From assembly GCA_964545855.1 (NCBI GenBank), contig CAZJHD010000009.1, forward strand, positions 1-64,000: 64,000 bases of DNA, given 5' to 3'. Position numbers and translations under genes: made by a program. Below are positions 54,084 through 63,225 of the stretch, piece after piece; within the stretch, counting starts at the first letter, position 1, and each line of letters opens with the position of its first letter. Source of the stretch: CAZJHD01 sp964545855. GTDB lineage: Bacteria > Planctomycetota > UBA1135 > JACQFD01. The notes beneath the pieces are model-generated. The model was not told where the DNA came from, made no database searches, and saw nothing but the letters and a program-made list of their open reading frames with translations.

Positions 54084-54847
54084 CGGGCGGACCTCCCGAG
54101 CTTCCCGGTGATCGCCCACCAGCGCAGGCGCAGCACCATCCAGTAGCCCTGCAACAGCTTCCGCAGGGTGAGCGTGCTGGTGCCGCGCTCGCGCTCGACG
54201 AACTCGATCGGCACTTCGTGGATGCGAAGACCCGCGCGGCGCGCCTTGAAGAGGAGCTCCTGCACGATGGCGGGACCCGGCGACACCGTCTCCTCCACGC
54301 GCACGGCGCGCAGGGCCGACGCGCGCCAGGCGCGGAAGCCGCTGTTGCAGTCGCGGACGGAGAGGCCGAGCACGACGCGAATGTAGAGGTTCGCGAGCTT
54401 CGTGACGACGCGCCGGAAGAGCGGGCGGCCGAGGTCCTTCCCTCCGGCGACGCCGCGGGAGCCGAGCACGAGGTCGTAGCCCTCCTCCAGCTTCGCGACC
54501 ATCGGCGGGATGAACCGCGGCGGATGGCTGAAGTCGGCGTCCATCTCGATGGCCGCGTCGCAGCCCATCTCGAGGGCCTTCAGGAAGGCCGCGCGCCCCG
54601 CGAGGCCGCGGCCCCGGTCGGTCCGCCGGTGGAGCAGATGCACCCGCCCGTCGTGCTCGGCGCGCCGCGCGACGAGCTTCCAGGTGCCGTCGGGCGAGTC
54701 GTCGTCGGCGACGAGAACCTGGTAGCGCTCTCCGAGGGCGAGCAGCGCGTCGAGGAGCGGGCCGACGTTCTGGCTCTCGTTCCACGTCGGGACCGTGACC
54801 ACGATGCGCTCGAGGCGCACGGCCGGAGGAGCGCTCGGCTCGGTCAT
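54080..54847 (-). CDS. polyprenol-phosphate mannosyl/glucosyltransferase-like GT2
   Basis: A 255-residue GT2 enzyme resembling dolichol-phosphate mannosyltransferase. Motifs are VTVPTWNESQNVGPLLDAL, VADDDSPDGTWKL, AIEMDADFSHPPRFIP and VRDCNSGFRAWR. It should load a sugar onto a polyprenyl-phosphate carrier, which GT39-type enzymes then use. 4-nt overlaps connect it to the GT9 gene before it and the sulfatase-like gene after it. Sugar type is not visible. Confidence 0.93.
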   Translation of the reverse strand: MTEPSAPPAVRLERIVVTVPTWNESQNVGPLLDALLALGERYQVLVADDDSPDGTWKLVARRAEHDGRVHLLHRRTDRGRGLAGRAAFLKALEMGCDAAIEMDADFSHPPRFIPPMVAKLEEGYDLVLGSRGVAGGKDLGRPLFRRVVTKLANLYIRVVLGLSVRDCNSGFRAWRASALRAVRVEETVSPGPAIVQELLFKARRAGLRIHEVPIEFVERERGTSTLTLRKLLQGYWMVLRLRWWAITGKLGRSAR

Positions 54848-55971
54848 CGCGCGGCGAGGCATCGTCGGACCGCCGCCTCCACGGATGCCGGCGCGATCGT
54901 GTTCATGCAGTTCGGATCGAGCTCGCAGTGCGACAGGTAGCAGACGAGGCACTCCATCGTCGCCGACACGATCTTCTCGCCGCGTCCGAAGAGATCGATC
55001 TCCGCTGCCGACGTGGGGCCGAAGATCGCGACCACGTGCTTCCCGAGGGCCGTCGCCACGTGCATGGCGAGCGTGTCGCCGGTCACCACCACGTCGCAGA
55101 GGTCGACGATCGAGGCGAACTGCCGCAGCGAGTTGTCGCAGCCGGTGTCGATGGCGGAGCCGCCCGTCGCCGCGACCAGCCGGGCGTTCCGCTCCACCTC
55201 CTCGGGTCCGCCGAGGAGCAGCACGGCCACGCCCGACGCCGAGAGCGAGCGCGCGAGGGCGAGGAAGCCCTCCTCGGTCCAACGCTTGAGGGGCCAGCGT
55301 CCGCCGGCGCCGGTGTTCATGCCGACGACCCGCTGTCCCGCCCGCAGCCCCCACCGCTCGCCGCGCGCGCGCCCCCAGGCGCGCTCCGCCTCCGTGAGCA
55401 CGAGCTGCGGGGAGACGGCGGGGCCCGGGAGCTCCGCGACGGCGAGCGCATGGTCCTGATAGGTGCGCTGGTTCGCCTTCTTGAGATCGTCGCGCCGGCC
55501 CATGGCGAGCCACTCCTCGCCGGCGGGCTGGAACGCATGGCTCACGCCGCGCGCGTCGAGGCCGTAGCCGAGCTTCTCACGCGCTCGGACCACCGTGGCG
55601 ATGGCCGCCGAGTCGGCGGCGGCGTCGAGGTTCACGACGACGTCGAACTCCTCGGCCTGCAGCTCGACCGGCAGGTGGCCCCGGAAGGAGAGCACGCGGT
55701 CGATGTGGGGGTTCTTCTCGAGGAGCGGAGCCGAGCCCGCCGCCGTGATCCAGTGGATCGAGGCTCCCTCGAAGCGGGCCTTCAGGGCCGGGAGGAGCGA
55801 AGTCGTCCGGAGAACGTCGCCCGCCGCCGCGAGCTTCACGACGAGGACACGGGAGCGGACCGGCGCGTAGTGCGTGCAGCCGTCGCACACGACGCCCTCC
55901 GCCTTGTGAGGCGCGCAGGGGCGGTCGCTCCGGAAGTGGAGGCAGTCGCGGAGGAAGAGGAGGTCGGTCAT
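54844..55971 (-). CDS. GT9-family (heptosyltransferase-like) glycosyltransferase with Cys-rich N-terminus
   Basis: A 375-residue GT-B glycosyltransferase of family 9. The core starts at RVLVVKLAAAGDVLRTTSLLPAL and has PxxNTGAG (VGMNTGAGGRWPLKRW) and the donor-site VTGDTLAMHVATALG block followed by FGPTSAAE. Heptosyltransferases use ADP-heptose, but related GT9 enzymes use other sugars. A 35-residue N-terminal extension has four cysteines (Cys10, Cys19, Cys29, Cys32) that could bind a metal; it is not part of the core fold. The C-terminal part has another Cys cluster (CLVCYLSHCELDPNC). It overlaps both neighbours by 4 nt. Confidence 0.92.
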   Translation of the reverse strand: MTDLLFLRDCLHFRSDRPCAPHKAEGVVCDGCTHYAPVRSRVLVVKLAAAGDVLRTTSLLPALKARFEGASIHWITAAGSAPLLEKNPHIDRVLSFRGHLPVELQAEEFDVVVNLDAAADSAAIATVVRAREKLGYGLDARGVSHAFQPAGEEWLAMGRRDDLKKANQRTYQDHALAVAELPGPAVSPQLVLTEAERAWGRARGERWGLRAGQRVVGMNTGAGGRWPLKRWTEEGFLALARSLSASGVAVLLLGGPEEVERNARLVAATGGSAIDTGCDNSLRQFASIVDLCDVVVTGDTLAMHVATALGKHVVAIFGPTSAAEIDLFGRGEKIVSATMECLVCYLSHCELDPNCMNTIAPASVEAAVRRCLAAR

Positions 55972-57386
55972 GCGACGCCCGCGCTCGCGGGCCCGGCGGC
56001 GCCGGGGATCGCGTCCGGCTCCGCACGGCGCAGCACGAGGATCGTCAGCAGGATCACGGCGAGGGTCGTGAGGGCGAGCCGGAGGTCGATGACGGGGCCG
56101 AAGGCCGCCGGATAGGTGTTCACGCCCCGGGCCGGGTCGTAGATCCGCTGGCTGGCCAAGAGAGGAAACTGCAGGTAGGTGGCCCCGTCAATCAAGACGC
56201 CGGTTCCGATCACGGCGAGCCCGAGCCTCCCGGCTCCGGCGACGGCCAGGAGCGGCGCGCACCAGAGGACGAATTGCGGCGAGTAGATGTTGTGGAAGAA
56301 CTGGAAGCAGAGGACCGCGAGGGCGGTGCCCGCCACGAGCGTCCGGGGCGTCGGACGGAACCAGCCCGCGAGGACGAGGAGCGCCGCCGGCAGGAGCTGA
56401 ACGATGCGCAGCGCCTTCAGGGAGGCGAGGAGCGTCGCGTACTCGACGCCCAGGGCGACGCGCAGCAGCCGCTCCGGCAGGCTCCCGGGGTTCGTGTCGC
56501 GCGCCCCCTGGTTCGCGAAGGGGACGTCGACGGCGGCGAGCGCCGACCCGAGGGGCGTCGCGTCGAAGAGCGCGCCCGACGGACGCCAGTCGGCGGTCCA
56601 CCCGGGGTCGCTCCAGCCGAGCGCGAAGAGCGGCAGGTGCCCCGCCACGACGAGGGCCACTGCGGCCGCCGCCGCCAGGCACGCGCGCCCGACGCCGTGA
56701 CGGCGCGCCACCCATCCGAAGGCGAGCGGCCCCGCCACCACGGGGTAGATCTTGAAGAGCACCCCCACGGCGAGGAGCACGAAGCCCGACATGGGCCGTC
56801 CCCGCAGGAGCGCCAGCAGCGCCGCCGAGAGCGACAGGGCCGCCAGGGGATCGAAGCGTTGGATCGAGAAGTAGAGCGCGGCGGGCGCGAGGCAGAGGAA
56901 CGAGCGCCACGGCGAGAGGCCGAGGTCGCGCGCGAGGGCCGCCGTCACGGCGATCGTCGCGAGCCACGCGAGCATCGCGACCACCGACCAGACGTTGCCG
57001 TAGGCGCGCGCGAGGTCCGAGGTGGGCGCGAGCGCGTCGATCCGCGCATGCATCGCGCGCGGCGGCGCCGGCTCGGGATGCACGAAGAGATAGGGGATGC
57101 CGAAGGCGAGCGTCGCGAGGGGCGGATACTCGGAGAAGACGTCGAGGTACGGCCGGAGCCCCGTCGGCGCCCAGGCGCCGCGCTTCACGTAGACGGAGTA
57201 GTCGTTGTCGTCGCGGAGCAGCCGCATCCGCGCCACCGTCGACCCGCTCGGGGCGCCGTTGTGTTCGGCCGTCGCGCGCACGACCCAGGCGACGGCGAGG
57301 ACCACCAGCGCCGCCAGGAGGACCTTCCCGGCCGCGCCGCGGGGGCGTCCCGCGGATCCGGCGGGGGTCGGTTGCTCGGTGGCCAT
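55968..57386 (-). CDS. multi-pass membrane glycosyltransferase (GT87/DUF2029-like)
   Basis: A 472-residue membrane protein with about ten hydrophobic segments. The large first extracytoplasmic loop has DDNDYSVYVKRGAW and FSEYPPLATLAFGIPYLFV, matching the DY...YPP pattern of polyprenyl-phosphate-dependent transferases of the DUF2029 type. Further segments (FLCLAPAALYFSIQRFDPLAALSLSAALLAL) fit as well. It would transfer a sugar from a lipid carrier to an acceptor outside the membrane. It is the first gene of the minus-strand cluster; the 130-nt gap to the divergent GT2 gene likely holds both promoters. Confidence 0.85.
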   Translation of the reverse strand: MATEQPTPAGSAGRPRGAAGKVLLAALVVLAVAWVVRATAEHNGAPSGSTVARMRLLRDDNDYSVYVKRGAWAPTGLRPYLDVFSEYPPLATLAFGIPYLFVHPEPAPPRAMHARIDALAPTSDLARAYGNVWSVVAMLAWLATIAVTAALARDLGLSPWRSFLCLAPAALYFSIQRFDPLAALSLSAALLALLRGRPMSGFVLLAVGVLFKIYPVVAGPLAFGWVARRHGVGRACLAAAAAVALVVAGHLPLFALGWSDPGWTADWRPSGALFDATPLGSALAAVDVPFANQGARDTNPGSLPERLLRVALGVEYATLLASLKALRIVQLLPAALLVLAGWFRPTPRTLVAGTALAVLCFQFFHNIYSPQFVLWCAPLLAVAGAGRLGLAVIGTGVLIDGATYLQFPLLASQRIYDPARGVNTYPAAFGPVIDLRLALTTLAVILLTILVLRRAEPDAIPGAAGPASAGVA

Positions 57387-57516
57387 TCGGAGGGAATCCT
57401 ACTTAGCTGCCCGTAGCAGAAGTCATCCGAGCTGCGCGCGGGGCATACTGTCGATCCGTCCGCGCTCGCTCCACGCGCACCGAGCCGCCCGCCCCGCCCG
57501 CCCAGAACCCTCCCCG

Positions 57517-58257
57517 TTGCGACCTCTCGTCATCGCGAGCACCTACAACGAGCGCGAGAACATCCAGCCGCTCGTCCAGGAGATCCTCCAGCACGCCCCC
57601 GAGGTGACCGTTCTCGTCGTCGACGACAACTCCCCGGACGGCACGGGACAGGTCGTGCGCTCCATGATGGAGACGGAGCCGCGCCTGAAGCTCCTCGCGC
57701 GCCCCGGGAAGCTCGGTCTCGGCACGGCGATCCTCGACGGGATGCGCTACGGCCTCGAGCACGGCCACGACCCCATCTGCACGATGGACGCCGACTTCTC
57801 GCACCACCCGAAGTACCTCCCCGCGATCCTCGAGGGGAGCAAGCGTTTCGACGTGATGATCGGATCGCGCTACGTGCCCGGCGGCGGCACGAAGAATTGG
57901 GGTCTCGGCCGGCGCATCCTGAGCCGCGGATCGAATCTCGTGTCGCGGATCCTGCTGGGCTTCCCGGTGAAGGACTGCACCGGCTGCTACCGCGCCTACC
58001 GCGCCGAGCTGCTGCGCCGCATCGACCGCGACAGCATCAAGTCGTCGGGGTACTCCTTCGTGGAGGAAGTGCTGGAGCACTGCTACCGCGCCGGCGCGAC
58101 GATGGGCGAGACGCCGATCATCTTCGAGGACCGGCGCGCCGGGCATTCGAAGATCTCGCGCAAGGAGGTCGTGCGCGCGATCCTGACGCTCTTCCGCCTG
58201 CGGTTCTCGCGGATCGGATCGCCGCCGAAGCCCGTCGAGGCTCGGCGCGGCGCCTGA
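57517..58257 (+). CDS. polyprenol-phosphate mannosyltransferase-like GT2
   Basis: A 246-residue GT2 enzyme of the dolichol-phosphate mannosyltransferase type. Motifs are VIASTYNERENIQPLV at the N-terminus, VVDDNSPDGTGQVV, TMDADFSHHPKYLP and VKDCTGCYRAYR, then the conserved EDRRAGHSKIS. It makes a polyprenyl-phosphate sugar. The start is TTG at 57517, which gives the normal start of the fold; no ATG is near. It is followed 10 nt later by a GT39-like transferase that could use its product. It is divergent from the minus-strand cluster and is a paralogue of the 54080-54847 enzyme. Confidence 0.94.
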   Translation: MRPLVIASTYNERENIQPLVQEILQHAPEVTVLVVDDNSPDGTGQVVRSMMETEPRLKLLARPGKLGLGTAILDGMRYGLEHGHDPICTMDADFSHHPKYLPAILEGSKRFDVMIGSRYVPGGGTKNWGLGRRILSRGSNLVSRILLGFPVKDCTGCYRAYRAELLRRIDRDSIKSSGYSFVEEVLEHCYRAGATMGETPIIFEDRRAGHSKISRKEVVRAILTLFRLRFSRIGSPPKPVEARRGA

Positions 58258-58267
58258 CGGCCGGGCC

Positions 58268-60259
58268 GTGGCGGACGCCCGGCCGATCGGCGCGGAACCC
58301 GACGCGACGGCGCGGGCCGACGCCCCGCCGGAGCGAGCGCCCGTGTCCCGAGGCGCGCGCCTCGCCGCGGTCGCGCTCATCGCGCTCCACGCGTGGTTCC
58401 TCCTGGGTGCGGCGGCGCCGTCGTCGAATCCCCTCGCGCCGCTCGCGCCCCAGCGCAAGGGCCCGACCTTCGACGAGTACTTCTACGTCGCGGCGGGAGT
58501 GACCTACTGGCGCAGCGGAGACTTCTCGGAGAACCGCGAGCACCCGCCCCTCGCGAAGCTCCTCACGTCGGCGCCGCTCGTCGTCGCGGGCGACTTCGAC
58601 GTGCCGCCCCATTGGCGCGACCTGCTCCACGTCCCCCAGCAGCTCTTCTACGAGCACAACGGCGCCGACCAGGCGCGCAACCTCTTCCTCGCGCGTCTGC
58701 CGGTGGTCGCGCTCGCGCTGCTCCTCGACGTCGCGCTCTTCCTCGTGGCCTGCGGCATGGGCGGCGCCTGGGCCGGCCTCGCGACCCTCGGCCTCGCGGC
58801 CTTCGACCCGAGCAGCATCGCCGCGGCGGCGACGGCGAACCTCGACTTCCCGAACGCGGCCCTCTGCTTCCTCGCCCTGGCGGCCCTCCGGCGCGCCCTC
58901 TTGCGCGGCAGCGCGGGCTCGACGCTCGTCGCCGGCATCGCCCTCGGCGCGGCGATGCTCACGAAGCTCACGTCGGTACTCCTGGCGCCCGCCCTCGGCG
59001 CGATGGTCGTCGCCGCCGCGCTCGAGAAGCGCTCGGCGCGGCCGCTCGCGACCCTCCTCCTGGTCGCCCTCGGCGCCTTCTCGACCTTCGCGGCGGGCTA
59101 CGGCTTCGAGACCCGGAGCCTCGCGAGCGTCGAGGGACACCCCAAGTTCTCGGGCCGCTCGCGCGATGCCGCGGGGAAGCCCCACGTCCTCGAGAAGCCG
59201 GCGATCCGCGGCGCCGTGGAGGCGGTCTTCGGACGCGAGCGCGGCGTGCCGCTGCTGACGGCCCTGAAGGGTCTCGACCACACGCTCAGCGAGACGGGCC
59301 GCATCGGCCACAAGAGCTACCTCCTCGGCGAGGCGACGCCGCTCGTCGAGGGCCGCTACGTCGGGTGGAAGCGCTTCTATCTCGCCGTGATCCCGCAGAA
59401 GCTCCCGCTCACGACGCTCGCCCTCGTCGCCGCGGGCGTCGCCGCCGCGCTCGTCTCCCGCCGCAGGACGTGGCTCGACCGCGCGTTCCTGCTCGTGTTC
59501 CCGGCGACGATCCTCCTGCAGTTCTCCCTCGGGAACGCGCAAGTGGGAATCAAGTACGTGCTGCCGGCACTGCCCTGTCTCTTCCTCGCCGGCGGGCTCC
59601 TCGCTCCGCGGGGACGCGCCGGCGCCGCCGTCGCGCTCCTGGCGATCCTCGGCGCGCTCCAGGCGACGGCGCGGCTCCATCCCGACGAGGCGATGTTCTC
59701 GAGCGTGCTGGCGGGTGGTCCCGACGTCGGACACCGGATCGCCGTCGTGGGCGACGACTGGGGCCAGGACGCGCCGGGGCTCGCGCTCTTCGCGCGCGAC
59801 CTGGAGCGGATTTCCCTCGGCGGTCACCCGGATGAGGAGGCCGCGGCGATCGCGGAGTTCCTCGAGGCGCACGAGGGCGAGATGGCGGCCTCGGAGAGCT
59901 CGGGACCCTCGGCGGATCTCGTCCGCGCGATGGCGCAGGAGATCCAGATCCGTGGCATGGCCTACCGCTACTACGGCGAGGGCGACCCCAGCGACTACGG
60001 CTACGACTTCGAGGCGCTGCCACCGGGCCCGCGCCGGGGGCTTCTGGCGGTGCATGCGACGAACCTCCACCGGGAAGACGTGAACCCCTTCCTCGGGAAC
60101 GCCGTCGATCTCGGCTGGCTGGAGCGCTACGACCCGACGGCCTCGGAGGGGGAGCCCATGCCGGGGGTCTACCGGTGGCTCGCGAAGGGAAAGTGGGTTG
60201 TGGCGCACCGACCCGTCGCGAAGATCGGTCGGGCCGTCTTCGTCTACTTCGTCCGCTGA
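58268..60259 (+). CDS. GT39/ArnT-like membrane glycosyltransferase
   Basis: A 663-residue membrane protein. The first extracytoplasmic loop has GPTFDEYFYVAAGVTYWRSGDFSENREHPPLAKLL, with the acidic DE pair and HPPL motif typical of PMT/ArnT-type transferases. About ten transmembrane segments follow, and the C-terminal quarter (about residues 480-663) is a soluble domain (VVGDDWGQDAPGLALFARDL). It should take a sugar from the polyprenyl-phosphate made by the GT2 upstream (10 nt away) and put it on an acceptor, either protein or lipid. It starts with GTG at 58268. Confidence 0.9.
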   Translation: MADARPIGAEPDATARADAPPERAPVSRGARLAAVALIALHAWFLLGAAAPSSNPLAPLAPQRKGPTFDEYFYVAAGVTYWRSGDFSENREHPPLAKLLTSAPLVVAGDFDVPPHWRDLLHVPQQLFYEHNGADQARNLFLARLPVVALALLLDVALFLVACGMGGAWAGLATLGLAAFDPSSIAAAATANLDFPNAALCFLALAALRRALLRGSAGSTLVAGIALGAAMLTKLTSVLLAPALGAMVVAAALEKRSARPLATLLLVALGAFSTFAAGYGFETRSLASVEGHPKFSGRSRDAAGKPHVLEKPAIRGAVEAVFGRERGVPLLTALKGLDHTLSETGRIGHKSYLLGEATPLVEGRYVGWKRFYLAVIPQKLPLTTLALVAAGVAAALVSRRRTWLDRAFLLVFPATILLQFSLGNAQVGIKYVLPALPCLFLAGGLLAPRGRAGAAVALLAILGALQATARLHPDEAMFSSVLAGGPDVGHRIAVVGDDWGQDAPGLALFARDLERISLGGHPDEEAAAIAEFLEAHEGEMAASESSGPSADLVRAMAQEIQIRGMAYRYYGEGDPSDYGYDFEALPPGPRRGLLAVHATNLHREDVNPFLGNAVDLGWLERYDPTASEGEPMPGVYRWLAKGKWVVAHRPVAKIGRAVFVYFVR

Positions 60260-60315
60260 GGGCACCTCGCCGGGAACTCCAGGGCGCGAAGCCGAGCTCC
60301 CGTCCGACCCACTCG

Positions 60316-61191
60316 ATGTTCTCCTCCTTCCAGATCGCGCGCATCGCGGGGATCCCGCTGCGGATCCACGTGCTCTTCGTGGTCGTGGTGCTCGCGCTGC
60401 TCGCCCAGGCGGGCGCGGCCGGCGGCGCCGTGCGTGCCGTCGGCGTCCTGGTCTTCCTCGCGATCCTCTTCGGCTCCGTGCTCGTCCACGAGCTCGGCCA
60501 TGCGCTCGTGGCGCGCCGGTTCGGCGCGCGGGTCCTCGACATCACGCTCTGGCCCCTCGGCGGCCTCGCGCGCATGACGAACATGCCGGAGCGCCCGAAG
60601 CCCGAGCTCTGGGTCGCCCTCGCGGGGCCGGCGGTGAACCTCTTCATCTGGGCCCTCGCGGCGCTCCTCGGCGGAGAGGCGGGGCTGCGGTCGTCCGCCG
60701 GCGGAGGCACGGTGCTCGACTCCGTGGCATCGGTGAACGCCGCCCTCGCGATCTTCAACCTCGTTCCGGCCTTCCCCATGGACGGCGGCCGTGCGCTCCG
60801 CGCGTTCCTCGCGCGCACGCGGAGCTGGCTCGTCGCGACGGAGATGGCCGTGCGCGTCGGCCGGTGGTTCACGCTGATCGGGCTCGTGCTCGCGTGGATG
60901 TCTCCGAGCATCCTCTTCCTGCCGGTCCTGCTGATCGCGGTCTTCCTCTGGCTCCAGGGCTCGGCCGAGCTGCGGGGCGTCCGCGCGCGGCACGGCGCCG
61001 ATCCGCTGGAGCGGCTCTTCGGGCGCGCCTTCGCCGCCGACCCCGAGACGCGGGGTCCCGTGTCCCGCAACGGCGGCCCCCATTCCCCTCCGGAGCCGGG
61101 CCCCGGCGAAGGGTCGCCGAGCGACATCGACCGCGAGCTGGAGAAGTTCCACGGCCGGCTCGACGAGTTCTTCCGGCGCACGCCGCGGTGA
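60316..61191 (+). CDS. site-2-type membrane zinc metalloprotease (M50)
   Basis: A 291-residue intramembrane protease. The zinc motif is HELGH (His58, Glu59, His62) in a membrane segment, and the third ligand motif is FNLVPAFPMDGGR with Asp156. Topology is of the short Rv2869/SpoIVFB-like kind without PDZ or CBS domains. The C-terminal tail (about 215-291) is cytosolic and Pro/Glu-rich with a final helix. It cleaves membrane proteins, often anti-sigma factors; the substrate is unknown. It begins 56 nt after the GT39-like gene. Confidence 0.9.
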   Translation: MFSSFQIARIAGIPLRIHVLFVVVVLALLAQAGAAGGAVRAVGVLVFLAILFGSVLVHELGHALVARRFGARVLDITLWPLGGLARMTNMPERPKPELWVALAGPAVNLFIWALAALLGGEAGLRSSAGGGTVLDSVASVNAALAIFNLVPAFPMDGGRALRAFLARTRSWLVATEMAVRVGRWFTLIGLVLAWMSPSILFLPVLLIAVFLWLQGSAELRGVRARHGADPLERLFGRAFAADPETRGPVSRNGGPHSPPEPGPGEGSPSDIDRELEKFHGRLDEFFRRTPR

Positions 61192-61208
61192 ACCCGGGGG
61201 CGCGCGGA

Positions 61209-63203
61209 TCAGCGCGCCGTGACGCGAACGCTCCGCAGCGAGAGCGTGCGGCCCGGAGGAACGACGATCTCGAGGAGCACGATGCGCTCCTCGCCGGGCT
61301 CGTCCGCCCCTCCCTCCACTTGGGCCGGCGGGACGAGAACACGCTCCCAGGCGCCGTCGCGGAATCGCGAGAGCGCGACGGCGAAGGGCTCCGGCACGCC
61401 GCTCCAGGTCTCGACGGCCCCGTCGATCGCGAGCGCGAGCGCCGTCCCGGCGGCGACGCGCAACGGCGGGAGCACGAGGCTGCCGATGCTCCCGGGGGTC
61501 CAGAACAGCCGCGGGTCGCGCGCCTCGGAGGAGGCGACCGCGTCGCAGACGGCGATCTCGCCCTCGCCCGTTCCCGCCGCGCGCCCGGTCCAGAGGAGCG
61601 TCTCGCCGGACTCGATGGGGCGTACGCCGTCGAGCGACGGATCGAGGAGCGGCTGCTCCGCTCCCTCCCACCGATAGATCGCGTCGAGGCGGCCGAGGGC
61701 CCGATCCGCCCGAGGGATCTCGACGTCGGGGCGCCGCGCGAGACGGCGCAGCATCGGCTCCGTCGCATTGCGGAAGGCGAAGGCGCCGCGCACGGAATCC
61801 GGGAGACCGAGGAAGAAGCAGGTCGAGCCGCGAGGCGCCTCGGCGACGCGGGCCGCCGCGGCGGCGCCGCCCCGACGCACGGCCTCGCCCGCGCGCTCCC
61901 AGGCCTCGAAGTTCCGCCGTCCCACGAGGAGGCCCACGAGCACGAGCGCCGACACACCGAGCCAGCGGCCGCGTCGTCCGAGGGGCGCGCCCGCGAGGCA
62001 GGACGCGGCGGCGAGGGAGAGGCCGATCGAGGGGAAGTGCAGCAGGCGCCCGGAGGCGAGCTCGTTGCCGACCGGCAGGACCCCGATGATCGGGAGGAAG
62101 GCGAGCGCCACCCACGCGGCGGCGCGCGGGAGGCCGCGCCGGGATGCGGGCGACGCGCCGCCGAGGGCGACGAGCAGGATCGGGACGAGCATCAGCGTCG
62201 AGAGGATCCAGGTGCGCTCCGCCTCCGTCCCGAACTGGCGGAGCGGAAGGAGGAAGGTCGCCGGCAGCTCCCGCTTCAGCGACAGCAGCGCGTTCTCGGC
62301 GAAGAAATCGACGAAGAGCGGCTTCCCCGTGGCCGCATCGCGGTAGCCGCCGACGTCTCCGTAGACGAGGAGCCGCAGCGCGACGGCGCCGCCGAAGACC
62401 GCGAGGAGCGGGAGCAGACGGATCGTCCAGCGCGGGACCGACGCGAGCCGCCACCGCGCGCCGGCGAGCACGAGGAGCGCCGGCAGGAGGATTGTGTCCT
62501 CCTTCGAGAGGACGCTCCCGACGGCGAGGAGGCTCGGCCACGCGAGCGACCGCGTCCCTCGCCAGCGCACCGGCAGGACGGCGATCGATGCCACGGCGAG
62601 CAGCCCGGAGACGAGCGAGTAGAGGTTCGCGGTCCAGGCCGTCGACTCGAGCCCGACGGGGCTCGACGCGAAGACGCAGGCCGACGCCAGCGCGATCCCC
62701 TTCGGGAGGCCGAGGCGGCGCAGGGCGGGCACGAGGAGCGCTGCCGTCGCGGAGAAGAGAGCCACCGCGAGCCCGTGCGCGAGAGCGCCGGAGCCGGGGT
62801 CGACGCGGGCGAGCACCCACCAGAGGGCCCAGACGACGGGCCGCAGGAACAGCTCGTCGGACTGCGGGAGCATTGCCGCGATGGGGCTCGCGGCCGCCTC
62901 GGAGCGGTCGAGGAGCACCCAGTCGTCGGCGAGAAAGGGCAAGCCGAGCGCCGGCGCCGTCGCGACCGCCGCCACGACGGCCGGCAGCAGGAGCCGCAGG
63001 GCGCGCCCGCGCGGCGACGGCAGATCGCGCGGGGCCCCGCGCCCGATCCATCGCGTCGGCGCGGCGAGGCAGACGGCCGCCACGGCCACCACGAGGAGGG
63101 CGTTCGCCGCCCCCGTGCGCGGCGCGTCGACGCAGGCGATGGCGCTCGCGACGGCGAGCGCCACCAGGAGCGAGGCGAGGAGGCCTCCCCCGCCGCGCGT
63201 CAC
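61209..63203 (-). CDS. large multi-pass membrane protein, glycosyltransferase-like
   Basis: A 664-residue protein with about ten to twelve transmembrane segments (about residues 10-470) and a C-terminal soluble beta-rich domain (about 500-664). The loop LPFLADDWVLLDR after the second or third helix has the acidic DD pair seen in GT-C glycosyltransferases, and SSPVGLESTAWTANLYSL resembles the tetratricopeptide/TMTC-related or ArnT-like membrane families. It is not closely recognised. The start at GTG 63203 comes 22 nt after the RDD gene stop, so the two are probably co-transcribed. Function as a sugar transferase is inferred only. Confidence 0.65.
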   Translation of the reverse strand: MTRGGGGLLASLLVALAVASAIACVDAPRTGAANALLVVAVAAVCLAAPTRWIGRGAPRDLPSPRGRALRLLLPAVVAAVATAPALGLPFLADDWVLLDRSEAAASPIAAMLPQSDELFLRPVVWALWWVLARVDPGSGALAHGLAVALFSATAALLVPALRRLGLPKGIALASACVFASSPVGLESTAWTANLYSLVSGLLAVASIAVLPVRWRGTRSLAWPSLLAVGSVLSKEDTILLPALLVLAGARWRLASVPRWTIRLLPLLAVFGGAVALRLLVYGDVGGYRDAATGKPLFVDFFAENALLSLKRELPATFLLPLRQFGTEAERTWILSTLMLVPILLVALGGASPASRRGLPRAAAWVALAFLPIIGVLPVGNELASGRLLHFPSIGLSLAAASCLAGAPLGRRGRWLGVSALVLVGLLVGRRNFEAWERAGEAVRRGGAAAAARVAEAPRGSTCFFLGLPDSVRGAFAFRNATEPMLRRLARRPDVEIPRADRALGRLDAIYRWEGAEQPLLDPSLDGVRPIESGETLLWTGRAAGTGEGEIAVCDAVASSEARDPRLFWTPGSIGSLVLPPLRVAAGTALALAIDGAVETWSGVPEPFAVALSRFRDGAWERVLVPPAQVEGGADEPGEERIVLLEIVVPPGRTLSLRSVRVTAR

Positions 63204-63225
63204 GCCGAGACCCCCGAACGCGTCC

